Source: Candidatus Omnitrophota bacterium
GTDB taxonomy: Bacteria; Omnitrophota; Gorgyraeia; S143-82
Assembly (NCBI GenBank): GCA_015494585.1
Contig: WGAY01000024.1
Coordinates: forward strand, 1-47,226
Length of the DNA stretch: 47,226 bases
Reading direction: 5' to 3'
In this document: positions 7,583-15,859 of the stretch, piece by piece
Position numbering within the stretch: the first letter of the stretch is position 1
Layout: every line of letters begins with the position of its first letter
Translations under genes and position numbers: made by a program
The notes under the pieces: generated by a model
Database searches by the model: none
Told to the model about the DNA's origin: nothing
The model's input: the letters and a program-made list of their open reading frames with translations, nothing else

Positions 7583-8710
7583 TTAATCCATAAAAATATC
7601 TAAGTATCTTTTATATACAAACACCCGTCCGTATTTTTTTGTTTCATCCATATGGTCAAGGATGCCAAGCCCAACAAGCCGGTCAATAACCTTTTGCGCT
7701 CCCTGCCGGGTAAATCCTGTCCATTCCCGAATTTTTGCAACATTAACTATGGGTAATTGAAATAATCTTGGCAATATCTTCATTGTATTTTCAGCGGCAA
7801 CCCTCCCAAGAGACTGAATCTTTCGCATATCCTCTTCTCTTAATATCGTAATCTTTTTTACCGTCTCTATAGCCTCATCGGCGGTTTCTATCACTCCATC
7901 CAGGAAAAAATCCAGCCATTTTTCTATTTCTCCTCTATGATATTTGTCCAATCGCTCATAATAAACATCGCGATGTTTTTTAAAATACCAAGATAAAAAT
8001 AACACCGGCTGCTCCAATAATTTTGTTAAATGCAGATAAATAGTAATCAACATCCGGCCTGTTCTGCCATTGCCGTCTAAAAAAGGATGGATAGTCTCAA
8101 ATTGGGCATGGATAATCCCAGCCTTTACAACCGGCAAAAGGCTATCTTCTTGATGCAAAAATTTCTCAAAATCACTAAGCGCCCTTTCCATCTCATAAGG
8201 GGGAGGTGGGACAAAATATGCATTGGAAGGAGAAGTCCCCCCAATCCAGTTTTGGGACCTGCGAAAATTGCCAGGATCAGAAAAGTGCGTTTTCCGTCCG
8301 TCCTTCATTAATTCCCGGTGTATTTCCTTAATCAACCTGAGGCTAAGAGGCATCTCCTGCAAACGCTTAAGCCCATAATTCAATGCCCTGATATAATGCA
8401 AAATATCATTTACGTCATCCGGCATTTTACTCGAAACCTTTGATTCTGCTTCAATGGCGTTAATCATTGTGGCCTGCGTCCCCTCTATCTGGCTGGATGA
8501 GGCCGCATCTTTGCGGATATACATAAAAAGAAAAAAATCCACATCCGGTAATAATTGTGTGATACCATCCAGCTTACCCAACTTAAGTGTTGCAAGATCA
8601 GCCTTTCTAATTAGCTCAGCAGACAAAGGGAATCCTTCTTCTGGCGGGAAAGGGCCAGGGATAAATGCTTGATAGCCTTGAGGTTGGGTTATATATTCTC
8701 CTAATATCAC
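7583..8710 (-). CDS. Fic family protein (probable protein AMPylase) with C-terminal winged helix
   Basis: Fic proteins transfer AMP or related groups to hydroxyl side chains of target proteins. From the GTG at 8710 the protein has 375 aa. Near residue 72 it has SSSQIEGT, the inhibitory-helix motif of self-restrained (class II) Fic proteins. At about 208-219 it has the full active site HPFLDGNGRTGR. A winged-helix-like C-terminus follows at about 316-371 (IREWTGFTRQGAQKVIDRL, then LGILDHM and GRVFVYKRYLDIF). The track's TTG start at 8752 lies inside a palindromic operator-like site; the GTG at 8710 has a good SD (AGAGG, 6 nt spacing). The gene is isolated between two housekeeping units, with a dedicated promoter and three dyads, which suggests acquisition. 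The winged helix may bind the gene's own operators. Confidence 0.9.
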   Translation of the reverse strand: MILGEYITQPQGYQAFIPGPFPPEEGFPLSAELIRKADLATLKLGKLDGITQLLPDVDFFLFMYIRKDAASSSQIEGTQATMINAIEAESKVSSKMPDDVNDILHYIRALNYGLKRLQEMPLSLRLIKEIHRELMKDGRKTHFSDPGNFRRSQNWIGGTSPSNAYFVPPPPYEMERALSDFEKFLHQEDSLLPVVKAGIIHAQFETIHPFLDGNGRTGRMLITIYLHLTKLLEQPVLFLSWYFKKHRDVYYERLDKYHRGEIEKWLDFFLDGVIETADEAIETVKKITILREEDMRKIQSLGRVAAENTMKILPRLFQLPIVNVAKIREWTGFTRQGAQKVIDRLVGLGILDHMDETKKYGRVFVYKRYLDIFMD

Positions 8711-8723
8711 AAAACACCTCTTT

Positions 8724-8751
8724 TGTTTACATCTCTCCAAAGATGCAAACA
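8724..8751. promoter_or_regulatory. Operator-like dyad 1 at fic
   Basis: Half-site TGTTTACATCT, 6-bp centre, then AGATGCAAACA; 28 bp in all with one mismatch per arm. It overlaps the predicted fic transcription start. Its centre is 41 bp from that of dyad 2. Confidence 0.6.
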
Positions 8752-8779
8752 ATATAGCACATTCTGTTTACATTCTCAA
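8751..8779 (-). promoter_or_regulatory. fic promoter
   Basis: On the minus strand, TTGAGA (8774-8779), a 17-bp spacer and TATATT (8751-8756). The -35 hexamer lies inside the middle dyad, and the start point (about 8744) lies inside the proximal dyad, so a protein bound at these sites would block RNA polymerase. Confidence 0.55.
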
Positions 8780-8792
8780 GGGAATGTCAACG
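8765..8792. promoter_or_regulatory. Operator-like dyad 2 at fic
   Basis: Half-site TGTTTACATTC, 6-bp centre, then GAATGTCAACG; 28 bp, slightly degenerate in the right arm. It overlaps the -35 hexamer. Confidence 0.6.
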
Positions 8793-8805
8793 CTTTGCTG
8801 TGTTT

Positions 8806-8833
8806 TGTTTACATTGTATGGCAGATGTAAACA
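8806..8833. promoter_or_regulatory. Operator-like dyad 3 at fic
   Basis: Perfect 9-bp arms TGTTTACAT and ATGTAAACA around a 10-bp centre, 28 bp in all. It lies upstream of the core promoter, and its centre is 41 bp from dyad 2, the same step as between dyads 1 and 2. Confidence 0.6.
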
Positions 8834-8870
8834 GCATTGCTTATCCCTTACACTAACCTCACATTGCGGG

Positions 8871-8898
8871 TCAAAAACAATTGCGCCGCGCATTGTTT
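8871..8898 (-). terminator. Rho-independent terminator, possibly bidirectional, after the nusA-rph operon
   Basis: On the minus strand AACAATGCGC pairs with GCGCAATTGTT (one bulged base), followed by TTTTTG. The other strand ends in TTTTATCTTTTT, so it may stop transcripts in both directions. It separates the long nusA-rph operon and the decayed ORF from fic. Confidence 0.6.
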
Positions 8899-9114
8899 TA
8901 TCTTTTTCTATTTACCTTATTTTTCTCTAATGTATCAATCTTTCCATCTATATCAAAGAGTGCCTCTGCAATTGCAACCTTTGCCCCTTTGATGCCCGTT
9001 TATTGCCCCTTTTGGAAAGGGTTAGCCTGTGTCTCAGATACGGCAATAGCTTGATTTTTAATGACCTTTTCAGTAATCCGTTCCCCGTCCCTGAGAGTTA
9101 ATAAAAAGTGAGAT
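8898..9114 (-). pseudogene. Remnant ORF with an internal stop, family not recognised
   Basis: One minus-strand frame reads as protein-like text on both sides of a single TAA at 9000-9002. Before it is LLTLRDGERITEKVI...ANPFQKGQ; after it is GAKVAIAEALFDIDGKIDTLE, ending at a TAA at 8898. No start codon or SD fits the left part. The composition looks like the tail of a real protein, such as a restriction-modification or phage gene, but I cannot name it. It shares the gap with the fic insertion, so it may be left over from the same acquired segment. The remaining bases 9115-9201 and 8834-8870 hold nothing I can support. Confidence 0.35.
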
Positions 9115-9201
9115 TAGATTTTCACATCTCATAGAGGTTGCAGTTTGATAACATAAACGTATCCTAACTTATGATTTCTCTCTTATACCCAATAAAACCT
9201 T

Positions 9202-9918
9202 CTACCCCATCCCCTCTATCGTATCTTTTTGCAATGCGTAGATTTCGTTTATTCCTTTCTCAGCAAGGGAGAGCATCTCGTCTAACTGCTGGCGGGTAAA
9301 GATGCTGTTCTCGCCTGTGCCCTGCACTTCAACGAATCCAGTCTTTTCAAATGCAACCACATTCATATCCACCTCTGCAGACGAGTCCTCGCTGTATTCA
9401 AGATCAAGGAGCATCTCACCGTCAACGATGCCAACGCTAACTGCAGAAACAATTCCCTTGAAAGAAAATTCAACCGGAACGCCTGTTTCCTCCTCCAACC
9501 TCTTCAAACACATATACAGGGCAATAACCGAGCCGTTTATCCCGGCAGTCCTTGTGCCGCCGTCTGCCTGAAGGACATCTACGTCAACGTAAATCGTCCT
9601 CTCGCCTATAACCGAGAGGTCAACACATGCCCGCAGGCTCCGGCCAATGAGCCGCTGTATCTCGTATGTCCTGCCTGACTGTGCGGCTCGTTCTCTGGAA
9701 ATTCTGCCAACAGCAGAGGCAGGCAGCATCCTGTATTCACTGGTAAGCCAGCCCTTGCCAGTATCCTTTAAAAACACTGGCACATCGTCGCGCCATACTG
9801 CCGTGCATAGAACCCTCGTATTGCCCATCTCAAACAGGCAACTGCCAGATGGATTAGAGAGCCATCCGGGATAGGCCTTTATCTTGCGGAGTTCATCTTT
9901 TGTCCTCTCTGTCCTCAT
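9202..9918 (-). CDS. rph: Ribonuclease PH
   Basis: RNase PH is a phosphate-dependent 3'-5' exoribonuclease that trims tRNA 3' ends and forms a ring hexamer. The 238-aa length is normal. Recognisable segments are GNTRVLCTAVW, GWLTSEYRMLP, SGRTYEIQRLIGRSLRA, DVDVLQADGGTRTAGINGS and TGENSIFTRQQLDEMLSLA. The text between the last two includes DGEMLLDLEYSEDSSAEVDMN, with the conserved metal-site aspartates. It starts 10 nt after znuB and is the last gene of the long nusA operon, followed by the terminator at 8871-8898. Some family positions vary (LPASAVGRISRERAA instead of the usual LPRST..R), but no catalytic residue appears lost. Confidence 0.95.
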   Translation of the reverse strand: MRTERTKDELRKIKAYPGWLSNPSGSCLFEMGNTRVLCTAVWRDDVPVFLKDTGKGWLTSEYRMLPASAVGRISRERAAQSGRTYEIQRLIGRSLRACVDLSVIGERTIYVDVDVLQADGGTRTAGINGSVIALYMCLKRLEEETGVPVEFSFKGIVSAVSVGIVDGEMLLDLEYSEDSSAEVDMNVVAFEKTGFVEVQGTGENSIFTRQQLDEMLSLAEKGINEIYALQKDTIEGMG

Positions 9919-9928
9919 CTTCCACTCC

Positions 9929-10738
9929 TTATCTCTTAATCAATAATGCAATTACATACATAACAGCCAACACTATTGCAACCACCGGCGCAACCGATAG
10001 GTCAAATGCATAGGCAAGGCAAAACCCAACCATGCCAGAAAAGACTGCAGAAATAATCGTAAACAACCATAATTGCCCAAGGCTACGCGAGATATGGCTT
10101 GCAATGGACGAAGGTATTATCAACATAGATATCATCAATATAATCCCAAACGATTTTAAGAGTACAATCACAGCTAAACCAATCATCACAAGCAATAAGT
10201 AATAGTATAGGCCTACCCTTATGCCCTGGGCAATGGCAAAGTCCTCATCAATACAAACCATTACCAATTTCTTAAAAAAAACCAATACCAGAAAAATCAA
10301 AAACAACGCCACAATGACAGACCAGAACAGGTCTTGTTTTGTCAACAAAAGCACGTTGCCAAACAGGTAGCTCATAACATCCGGGGCATAACCCTTTGCC
10401 TTATTCATCGCCAAGACACCAATGGACATCCCTACTGTCCACACGAGTGCAACTGACAGGTCACCGTATCCCTTCCCAGATGATTTCTCTATATAGCCAA
10501 TAAAGAGAGCCAGGGCTATCGCTCCCGGAATAGCAACCCAATAAGGGCTCGCCCCCAACAAAAACGCAACCCCTAAAACCCCTAATAGGGCATGAGATAT
10601 CCCGCCTACAATAAACCCTATCCTGCGCATAAGGATAAACGGGCCTAACATCCCTGCCACAATGCCGCCTATAACCAAAGACCCTATTGCATAACGAATA
10701 AACGGCAAGGCCAATATATCCTGAATATGAGAAATCAT
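9929..10738 (-). CDS. Metal ABC transporter permease, ZnuB/MntB family
   Basis: An inner-membrane permease of 269 aa with about eight hydrophobic helices, typical of the ABC-3 family that imports zinc or manganese. Landmarks are the N-terminal VIGGIVAGMLGPFILMRR, the conserved GGISHALLGVLG early helix, and LKSFGIILMISMLIIPSSIA near the C-terminal third, the family's G-x-x-L-x-x-x-L-L-I-x-P block. The start overlaps the ATPase stop by 4 nt. Together with the two upstream genes it makes a complete importer of solute-binding protein, ATPase and permease. The substrate (Zn, Mn or Fe) cannot be told from the permease. Confidence 0.9.
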   Translation of the reverse strand: MISHIQDILALPFIRYAIGSLVIGGIVAGMLGPFILMRRIGFIVGGISHALLGVLGVAFLLGASPYWVAIPGAIALALFIGYIEKSSGKGYGDLSVALVWTVGMSIGVLAMNKAKGYAPDVMSYLFGNVLLLTKQDLFWSVIVALFLIFLVLVFFKKLVMVCIDEDFAIAQGIRVGLYYYLLLVMIGLAVIVLLKSFGIILMISMLIIPSSIASHISRSLGQLWLFTIISAVFSGMVGFCLAYAFDLSVAPVVAIVLAVMYVIALLIKR

Positions 10739-11487
10739 TTTTCGTGCTCCTTTAACACCCTATGCGGTATCCCATGCGCAAGCAGGTCAATAGGACATTC
10801 ATATGCCTTCTCTATTCCCTCTGTCAGCTCTTCTCCCGGCCTGCCGTGATATACCAGCGAACGGTTAAGGCAGGCGACCTCATCCACCGATTGAGAGATA
10901 GCCCCTATATCGTGTGAAATCATTACAATAGTAGTTCCCTGTTTCTTTAGCTCGCCTAAAAGAGAAAACAAATCCCTTTCCGTTGGTTCATCCAGACTCG
11001 CGGTTGGTTCGTCTAACAATATAAGCCTTGGCCTCTTTACAAGGGCGCGGGCAATAAGCACCCGCTGCCTTTGCCCCATAGACAGGCCATTATATTTCTC
11101 GTCCTTGATCCCCTTAAGAGAAAACCTATCCATCACCTCATCCCATGCCCTTTTTTGGTCAATATGGATCCCAGAACCAACCAATCCCATAGACACCATC
11201 TCAGCCACACTTATCGGGGCAATCGTTTCCATCTCCAAATACTGCGGGACATAGCCAATCAAATGATAGGCATCCTGCAATGGTTTGCCAAATATTCGCA
11301 CCTCGCCACTTAATCTGGGGATTATTCCTAAAATCGCCTTAAAAAGCGTGGTCTTGCCTGCGCCGTTAGGGCCAATAACCCCCAAAAAAACACCCTCTTT
11401 CACGCAAAAAGAGACACCCTCTATTACTATTCTATCCCTGTATCCCGCGGATAGATTATCTACCAGTAACGCGCAATCCCTATTCAT
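10735..11487 (-). CDS. Metal ABC transporter ATP-binding protein, ZnuC family
   Basis: A 250-aa ABC ATPase of the zinc/manganese import type. Walker A is GPNGAGKTT, the Q-loop falls in IGYVPQYLEME, the signature is GLSMGQRQRVLIARAL (L-S-x-G-Q form), Walker B is LILLDEPTASLDEP and the switch histidine is in MISHDIG. The start overlaps the stop of the binding-protein gene by 8 nt, and its stop overlaps the permease start by 4 nt, so the three are translated together. The LDEPTASLD form is typical of importers, unlike the TGNLD ATPase at 483-1154. Confidence 0.92.
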   Translation of the reverse strand: MNRDCALLVDNLSAGYRDRIVIEGVSFCVKEGVFLGVIGPNGAGKTTLFKAILGIIPRLSGEVRIFGKPLQDAYHLIGYVPQYLEMETIAPISVAEMVSMGLVGSGIHIDQKRAWDEVMDRFSLKGIKDEKYNGLSMGQRQRVLIARALVKRPRLILLDEPTASLDEPTERDLFSLLGELKKQGTTIVMISHDIGAISQSVDEVACLNRSLVYHGRPGEELTEGIEKAYECPIDLLAHGIPHRVLKEHEK

Positions 11488-12277
11488 CCTCTCTCTCCAT
11501 ATCCTCCAGAATATCAGCTATCCTTTCAAACTCCCCTATTATATCCCTTGACAGGGGATTAACGCGCACCACCTTGAGCTTGCAGGCACCCGCTATAGGC
11601 ATAACCAATTTCTGATTGAACTGCTGTTCAACAAATATAAATTTAATACCCTTTTCCCTGCACTCTGAGATAATCCTTGCCATCTGGCCTGGGCTAACAT
11701 CATGGCCATTTCCCATCACACTTATCATCTCAAGGCCATAATCACGGGCAAAATACCGCCAGGCAGGATGCAGGCACAAGAATGCCTTTGTGTGTGTTTC
11801 AGAAAACAGTCTCTTAAACCTTTCATCTAATTGCTCTATACGTTCAACCTGCCTGCTTACATCCCTAGATAGATGTCTGGCTATAGTAAGCGTTATAATC
11901 TTAAGGTTTCGCAGGGAAAGCCAGATATGCGGATCCCCATCTAATAAAGAGATATCCTCTCCCACGAAAAATATATCAGGATGTTCTTTCCACTCTTCGA
12001 TCGGGGATATAATCTTTGCCTCTATTTCCAAACTGCCATTCAAGGCAAATATTTCTCTCGCATGCAACAACTCCTCCAATCTGGACACAGAGATAGAAAA
12101 GTGGTGCGGATCTATACCTTCAGGAACTATAGATCTGGCTATATCTGCCCCCAATATAGAATTCACCAGACCCGCCAAAGGAGGGATCGTCGTATATATC
12201 ACTTGATCCAGCCCGAAAGAAGCAATAACCAGACCAAACAAGAGCACAAAAAGAAAAAAAATCTTCTTCACCGCCAC
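11480..12277 (-). CDS. Metal-binding periplasmic protein of the ABC importer, ZnuA/TroA family
   Basis: A 265-aa cluster A-I solute-binding protein. A signal peptide covers about residues 1-22 (KKIFFLFVLLFGLVIASFG), with no lipobox cysteine, so it should be free in the periplasm. Likely metal ligands are histidines in GIDPHHFS and GDPHIWLS, another in CLHPAWRYF, and an acidic residue near the C-terminus. The His-rich flexible loop of many ZnuA proteins is absent; a shorter linker is seen, which leaves manganese or iron open. It is the first gene of the importer set and begins 7 nt after nadC ends. No Zur-like box could be supported upstream, so expression probably follows the nusA operon. Confidence 0.88.
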   Translation of the reverse strand: MAVKKIFFLFVLLFGLVIASFGLDQVIYTTIPPLAGLVNSILGADIARSIVPEGIDPHHFSISVSRLEELLHAREIFALNGSLEIEAKIISPIEEWKEHPDIFFVGEDISLLDGDPHIWLSLRNLKIITLTIARHLSRDVSRQVERIEQLDERFKRLFSETHTKAFLCLHPAWRYFARDYGLEMISVMGNGHDVSPGQMARIISECREKGIKFIFVEQQFNQKLVMPIAGACKLKVVRVNPLSRDIIGEFERIADILEDMEREDE

Positions 12278-12283
12278 CCCCTT

Positions 12284-13180
12284 TCAGCGTAGAGGGGAGA
12301 TATCCAGCCCAACATCGATTGCCCTGGCCGAATGGGTCAGTCTGCCAATGGAGATGTAATCTATACCCAGCCTTGCAAATTTCGCAACATTCTTTTCCGT
12401 TACGCCTCCGGAAAACTCTATTTTCACTCTGGATTTCCTAGATCGTATATATCTAACGGCCTTTTTTGCCTTCTCAGGTCCCATATTATCGAGGAGAATT
12501 ACATCCGGCTGAAAGGGCAAAATGGCTTCCAGTGTCTCCATATCTTCCACTTCTACAATCAATGGTATCTTCTTACCAGACCTATCAAGGAATTCTCTTG
12601 CCCTTCTCGTTGCCTCAATAGCCGCTTCTTTTCTCGAGATTTTCATCTGTTCCATAAGAATCTCTATATGATTGTCTTTTATCATAATCGCATCATAAAG
12701 CCCCATCCTGTGGTTCTTGCCCCCTCCACAAGAAACCGCATACTTATCAAGAACTCTCCAAGCAGGTATGGTCTTCCGCGTATCCAGTATATGAACCTTC
12801 CCTTTGACTAATGAAACTATATCGCGAGTAATAGTTGCTATCCCTGATAGTCTTGCAATAAAATTTAATACTATCCTTTCTCCTGCAAGAATTGCCCTTG
12901 CCGGCCCGGCTATACTGGCAATAACCCCATTCTCTGCAATTACATCGCCATCTTTTGCAAAAAATTTCATCCTAACCGCTGGACTTAATAGCTGATACGT
13001 CAACTTAACAGCGTCCCTGCCGCAAAATACGGCCTTCTCTCTGAATACAATATTTGCCTTTATCTTTGCTGTCGGCGGAATTACGGAAAGAGAGGTAACA
13101 TCTCCTGAGCCAATATCTTCCTCTATTGCAAGGGAAATCAACCTCAGATAGCTCTGTCTTACTTCATGCCTTGAGGCCAT
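12284..13180 (-). CDS. nadC: Nicotinate-nucleotide pyrophosphorylase (quinolinate phosphoribosyltransferase)
   Basis: NadC converts quinolinate and PRPP to nicotinate mononucleotide, the third step of de novo NAD synthesis. The 298-aa length is usual. Key stretches are EEDIGSGDVTS, NFIARLSGIATIT, ILDTRKTIPAWRVLDKYAV (family R-K-T-x-P), GGGKNHRMGLYDAIMIKDNH, PLIVEVE, DVILLDNM and IEFSGGV, then the YISIGRLTHSA end. The gene overlaps valS by 17 nt. nadA is about 13 kb away in another operon and nadB is not in this window, so the pathway genes are scattered. Confidence 0.95.
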   Translation of the reverse strand: MASRHEVRQSYLRLISLAIEEDIGSGDVTSLSVIPPTAKIKANIVFREKAVFCGRDAVKLTYQLLSPAVRMKFFAKDGDVIAENGVIASIAGPARAILAGERIVLNFIARLSGIATITRDIVSLVKGKVHILDTRKTIPAWRVLDKYAVSCGGGKNHRMGLYDAIMIKDNHIEILMEQMKISRKEAAIEATRRAREFLDRSGKKIPLIVEVEDMETLEAILPFQPDVILLDNMGPEKAKKAVRYIRSRKSRVKIEFSGGVTEKNVAKFARLGIDYISIGRLTHSARAIDVGLDISPLR

Positions 13181-15842
13181 CTATTACTGCCCCCAACCTA
13201 TCATATGCATCCTTCAGCTCTTCCAGTTTACTCGTCTCTGCCTCAACAACGGCCTTAGGCGCCTTAGAGGCGAAGTTCTCATTAGACAAAAGCGCCTCTT
13301 TCTTGTTTATCAGCTTTTCTATTTCTTGCCTCTTCTTCTTTAGTTTTTTTATCTCCTCATCAATATTAACCAACCCTTCTAGTAGCAGATAGGCCTCTAT
13401 ACCCGGAAGCACACCTGCCAAAGACTTCTCTGGCCTCTTATCTATTTTTTGCTCGATTCTTACATCAGAGAGCCTTGCCAAAAACTTGATAACCTCAACC
13501 GATTCTTTCAACACCTGCACATTACCGCTTACGAGCAAGACCTCAGGCCGCTCGCTTGGTTTAAGGCCAATGTCTGCCCGCATGTTGCGGATGAGAGAGA
13601 CAACCGATTTTATCGTTTCCATTGCCTCCTCTGCAGATATATCCTCAATACCTACCTCCTGCGGATAGAGATTAAGCATTATCGTCTCACCCTCAAATCC
13701 AAAACGGTCCTTTAATATCTGGTAGATCTCTTCGCTGATAAACGGCATATACGGATGTATCAAGTGAACAAAATTGTAGAGCACATAGGCCAAAACCTTT
13801 TGTTGGTTTAGAACCACTTCCTTATTTTTACCATCTTTTATCTTGGTTGCCTCTATGTACCAGTCACAGAAGTTGTGCCAGAAAAAGTCATAGAGCCTGT
13901 TCGCCGCTTCGTTAAATCTAAATTGAGATATCGCCCTGTCAACGTCCTTTACAAGCCTATGCAACAAGGAGAGTATCCACCTATCTTCCAACAGAAGAAG
14001 CGGCCCTTCCCAAACTATATCCTCCACTTCTTCGTTAAGACCTGTCAGTATATACCTGCTTGCGTTCCATATCTTATTCGTAAAGTTTCTCCCCAGCTCA
14101 AACTTGCTGCGTGAGAGATACACGTCCTGGCCAACAGCAGTAATAGAGATAAGGCTAAACCTCAAGGCATCTGCACCCATCTCCTCTATTATCTCCAACG
14201 GGTCTATAATGTTGCCCAGTGATTTGGACATCTTTCTTCCAGTGTCGTCGCGCACAGTGCCGTGGAGATAGACATCGGAAAACGGGATCTCGCCCATAAA
14301 CTCAAGGCCTGCCATTATCATCCTTGCAACCCAGAAAAACAATATCTCTGGCGCAGTAACCAATGTATTTGTGGGATAAAAATACTCAAGGTCCTTCTTT
14401 ACCCAATCCTCTTGAGACGGCCAGTAAAAGGTAGCAAACGGCCATAGCCAGGAAGAAAACCATGTATCAAGGACGTCTTCGTCCTGCACCAGATTTTTAT
14501 TGCCGCAATGAGGGCAGGCCTCTGGCGTCTCCATCTCAACGATCGGTGGACAATCCGTGCGCTCACCTTGTTCATTTACGCAATACCATACCGGAATCCT
14601 GTGCCCCCACCATATCTGCCGCGATATACACCAATCCTGTATGTTCTCCATCCAGTTGAGGTATACCTTAGTCCAACGCCTTGGCGTAAAGCGGATCCTC
14701 CCATCTTTTACTGCCTTTATCGCCGGCTCAGCCAGTGGCTTCATCTTCACAAACCACTGCCGCGAAAGGTAGGGCTCAATTACTGTATCGCAACGATAAC
14801 AATGGCCAACGTTATGGAGGTGCTCTTCTATCTTGACTAACAATCCCTGCTTTTTCAGGTCATCCACAATCGCCTTGCGGCACTCAAACCTATCCATCCC
14901 CTTATACGGGCCTGCATCCTCTGTCATTACACCAGTTGAATCCATCACCACTATCTCTTCCAACTCGTGGCGCTTGCCAACTAGAAAGTCATTCGGGTCG
15001 TGGGCAGGGGTAATCTTAACGGCGCCTGTCCCAAATTCAGGGTCAACGTAATCATCGGCGATTATAGGTATGCGCCTGCCAATAATGGGAAGGATTACGG
15101 TCTTGCCTACAAACCCTTTATACCTCTCATCTTTTGGATTCACTGCAACCGCAGTATCGCCAAGTATTGTCTCAGGGCGGGTGGTCGCAACGGTGATGTA
15201 GCTGTCATCCTCGCCTTCTATCGGATATTTTACGTAATACAACCTGCCCTGGGTCTCTTTTTTGGGCGCCTCTTCGTCTGCCAATGCCGTGTGGCAGCGC
15301 GGACACCAGTTTATTATATAGTTGCCCTGATAGATAAGGCCCTTTTTATAGAGGTGGACAAAGACATACCTGACAGCCTTTGAGTATTCTTCATCCATTG
15401 TAAACCTTGTCCTGCGCCAATCACAGGACGCGCCCAATCTTTTCAATTGCCGTATAATAGTTGAGCCGTATTCTTCCTTCCACTTCCAGACCTCTTCCAA
15501 AAACTTTTCCCTGCCAAGGTCCTGCCTGCGCAGGCCCTGTTTTGCTATCTTTCTTTCAACTACATTCTGCGTGGCAATTCCAGCATGGTCTGTGCCAGGC
15601 ATCCAGAGGGCGTTCTTGCCCTTCATACGGTTATAGCGGATAAGTATGTCCTGATAGGTATCATTTAGGGCATGGCCCATATGAAGGATACCAGTAACAT
15701 TTGGCGGGGGAATAACTATGGTATAAGGCTCTTTTTTCTCGTCTCTATCGGCATTGAAAAATCCCTCTTTCTCCCACCACTGATAGAGCCTATCCTCTAC
15801 ATCCCTAGCCCTATATTGAGACGGTATATCTGTGTTGCTCAT
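13164..15842 (-). CDS. valS: Valyl-tRNA synthetase
   Basis: A class I synthetase that charges tRNA-Val. The 892-aa length is normal. The HIGH-type motif is PPNVTGILHMGHALNDT near residue 50, and KMSKS is TGRKMSKSLGN near residue 530. The CP1 editing domain includes TTRPETILGDTAVAVNP. A zinc-ribbon-like CPHCG lies before the catalytic half's VLDTWFSSWLWP. A C-terminal coiled-coil arm (EIKKLKKKRQEIEKLINKKEALL) is typical of ValS. It starts 17 nt after infB stops. valS directly after infB, where rbfA and truB are commonly found, is unusual. Confidence 0.97.
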   Translation of the reverse strand: MSNTDIPSQYRARDVEDRLYQWWEKEGFFNADRDEKKEPYTIVIPPPNVTGILHMGHALNDTYQDILIRYNRMKGKNALWMPGTDHAGIATQNVVERKIAKQGLRRQDLGREKFLEEVWKWKEEYGSTIIRQLKRLGASCDWRRTRFTMDEEYSKAVRYVFVHLYKKGLIYQGNYIINWCPRCHTALADEEAPKKETQGRLYYVKYPIEGEDDSYITVATTRPETILGDTAVAVNPKDERYKGFVGKTVILPIIGRRIPIIADDYVDPEFGTGAVKITPAHDPNDFLVGKRHELEEIVVMDSTGVMTEDAGPYKGMDRFECRKAIVDDLKKQGLLVKIEEHLHNVGHCYRCDTVIEPYLSRQWFVKMKPLAEPAIKAVKDGRIRFTPRRWTKVYLNWMENIQDWCISRQIWWGHRIPVWYCVNEQGERTDCPPIVEMETPEACPHCGNKNLVQDEDVLDTWFSSWLWPFATFYWPSQEDWVKKDLEYFYPTNTLVTAPEILFFWVARMIMAGLEFMGEIPFSDVYLHGTVRDDTGRKMSKSLGNIIDPLEIIEEMGADALRFSLISITAVGQDVYLSRSKFELGRNFTNKIWNASRYILTGLNEEVEDIVWEGPLLLLEDRWILSLLHRLVKDVDRAISQFRFNEAANRLYDFFWHNFCDWYIEATKIKDGKNKEVVLNQQKVLAYVLYNFVHLIHPYMPFISEEIYQILKDRFGFEGETIMLNLYPQEVGIEDISAEEAMETIKSVVSLIRNMRADIGLKPSERPEVLLVSGNVQVLKESVEVIKFLARLSDVRIEQKIDKRPEKSLAGVLPGIEAYLLLEGLVNIDEEIKKLKKKRQEIEKLINKKEALLSNENFASKAPKAVVEAETSKLEELKDAYDRLGAVIDGLKA

Positions 15843-15859
15843 TCCAGATCTCCACCCCT

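Noticed and set aside
8724-8833. Insertion-sequence terminal repeats
   Set aside because: Three evenly spaced internal dyads without a transposase or target duplication fit operators better than transposon ends.
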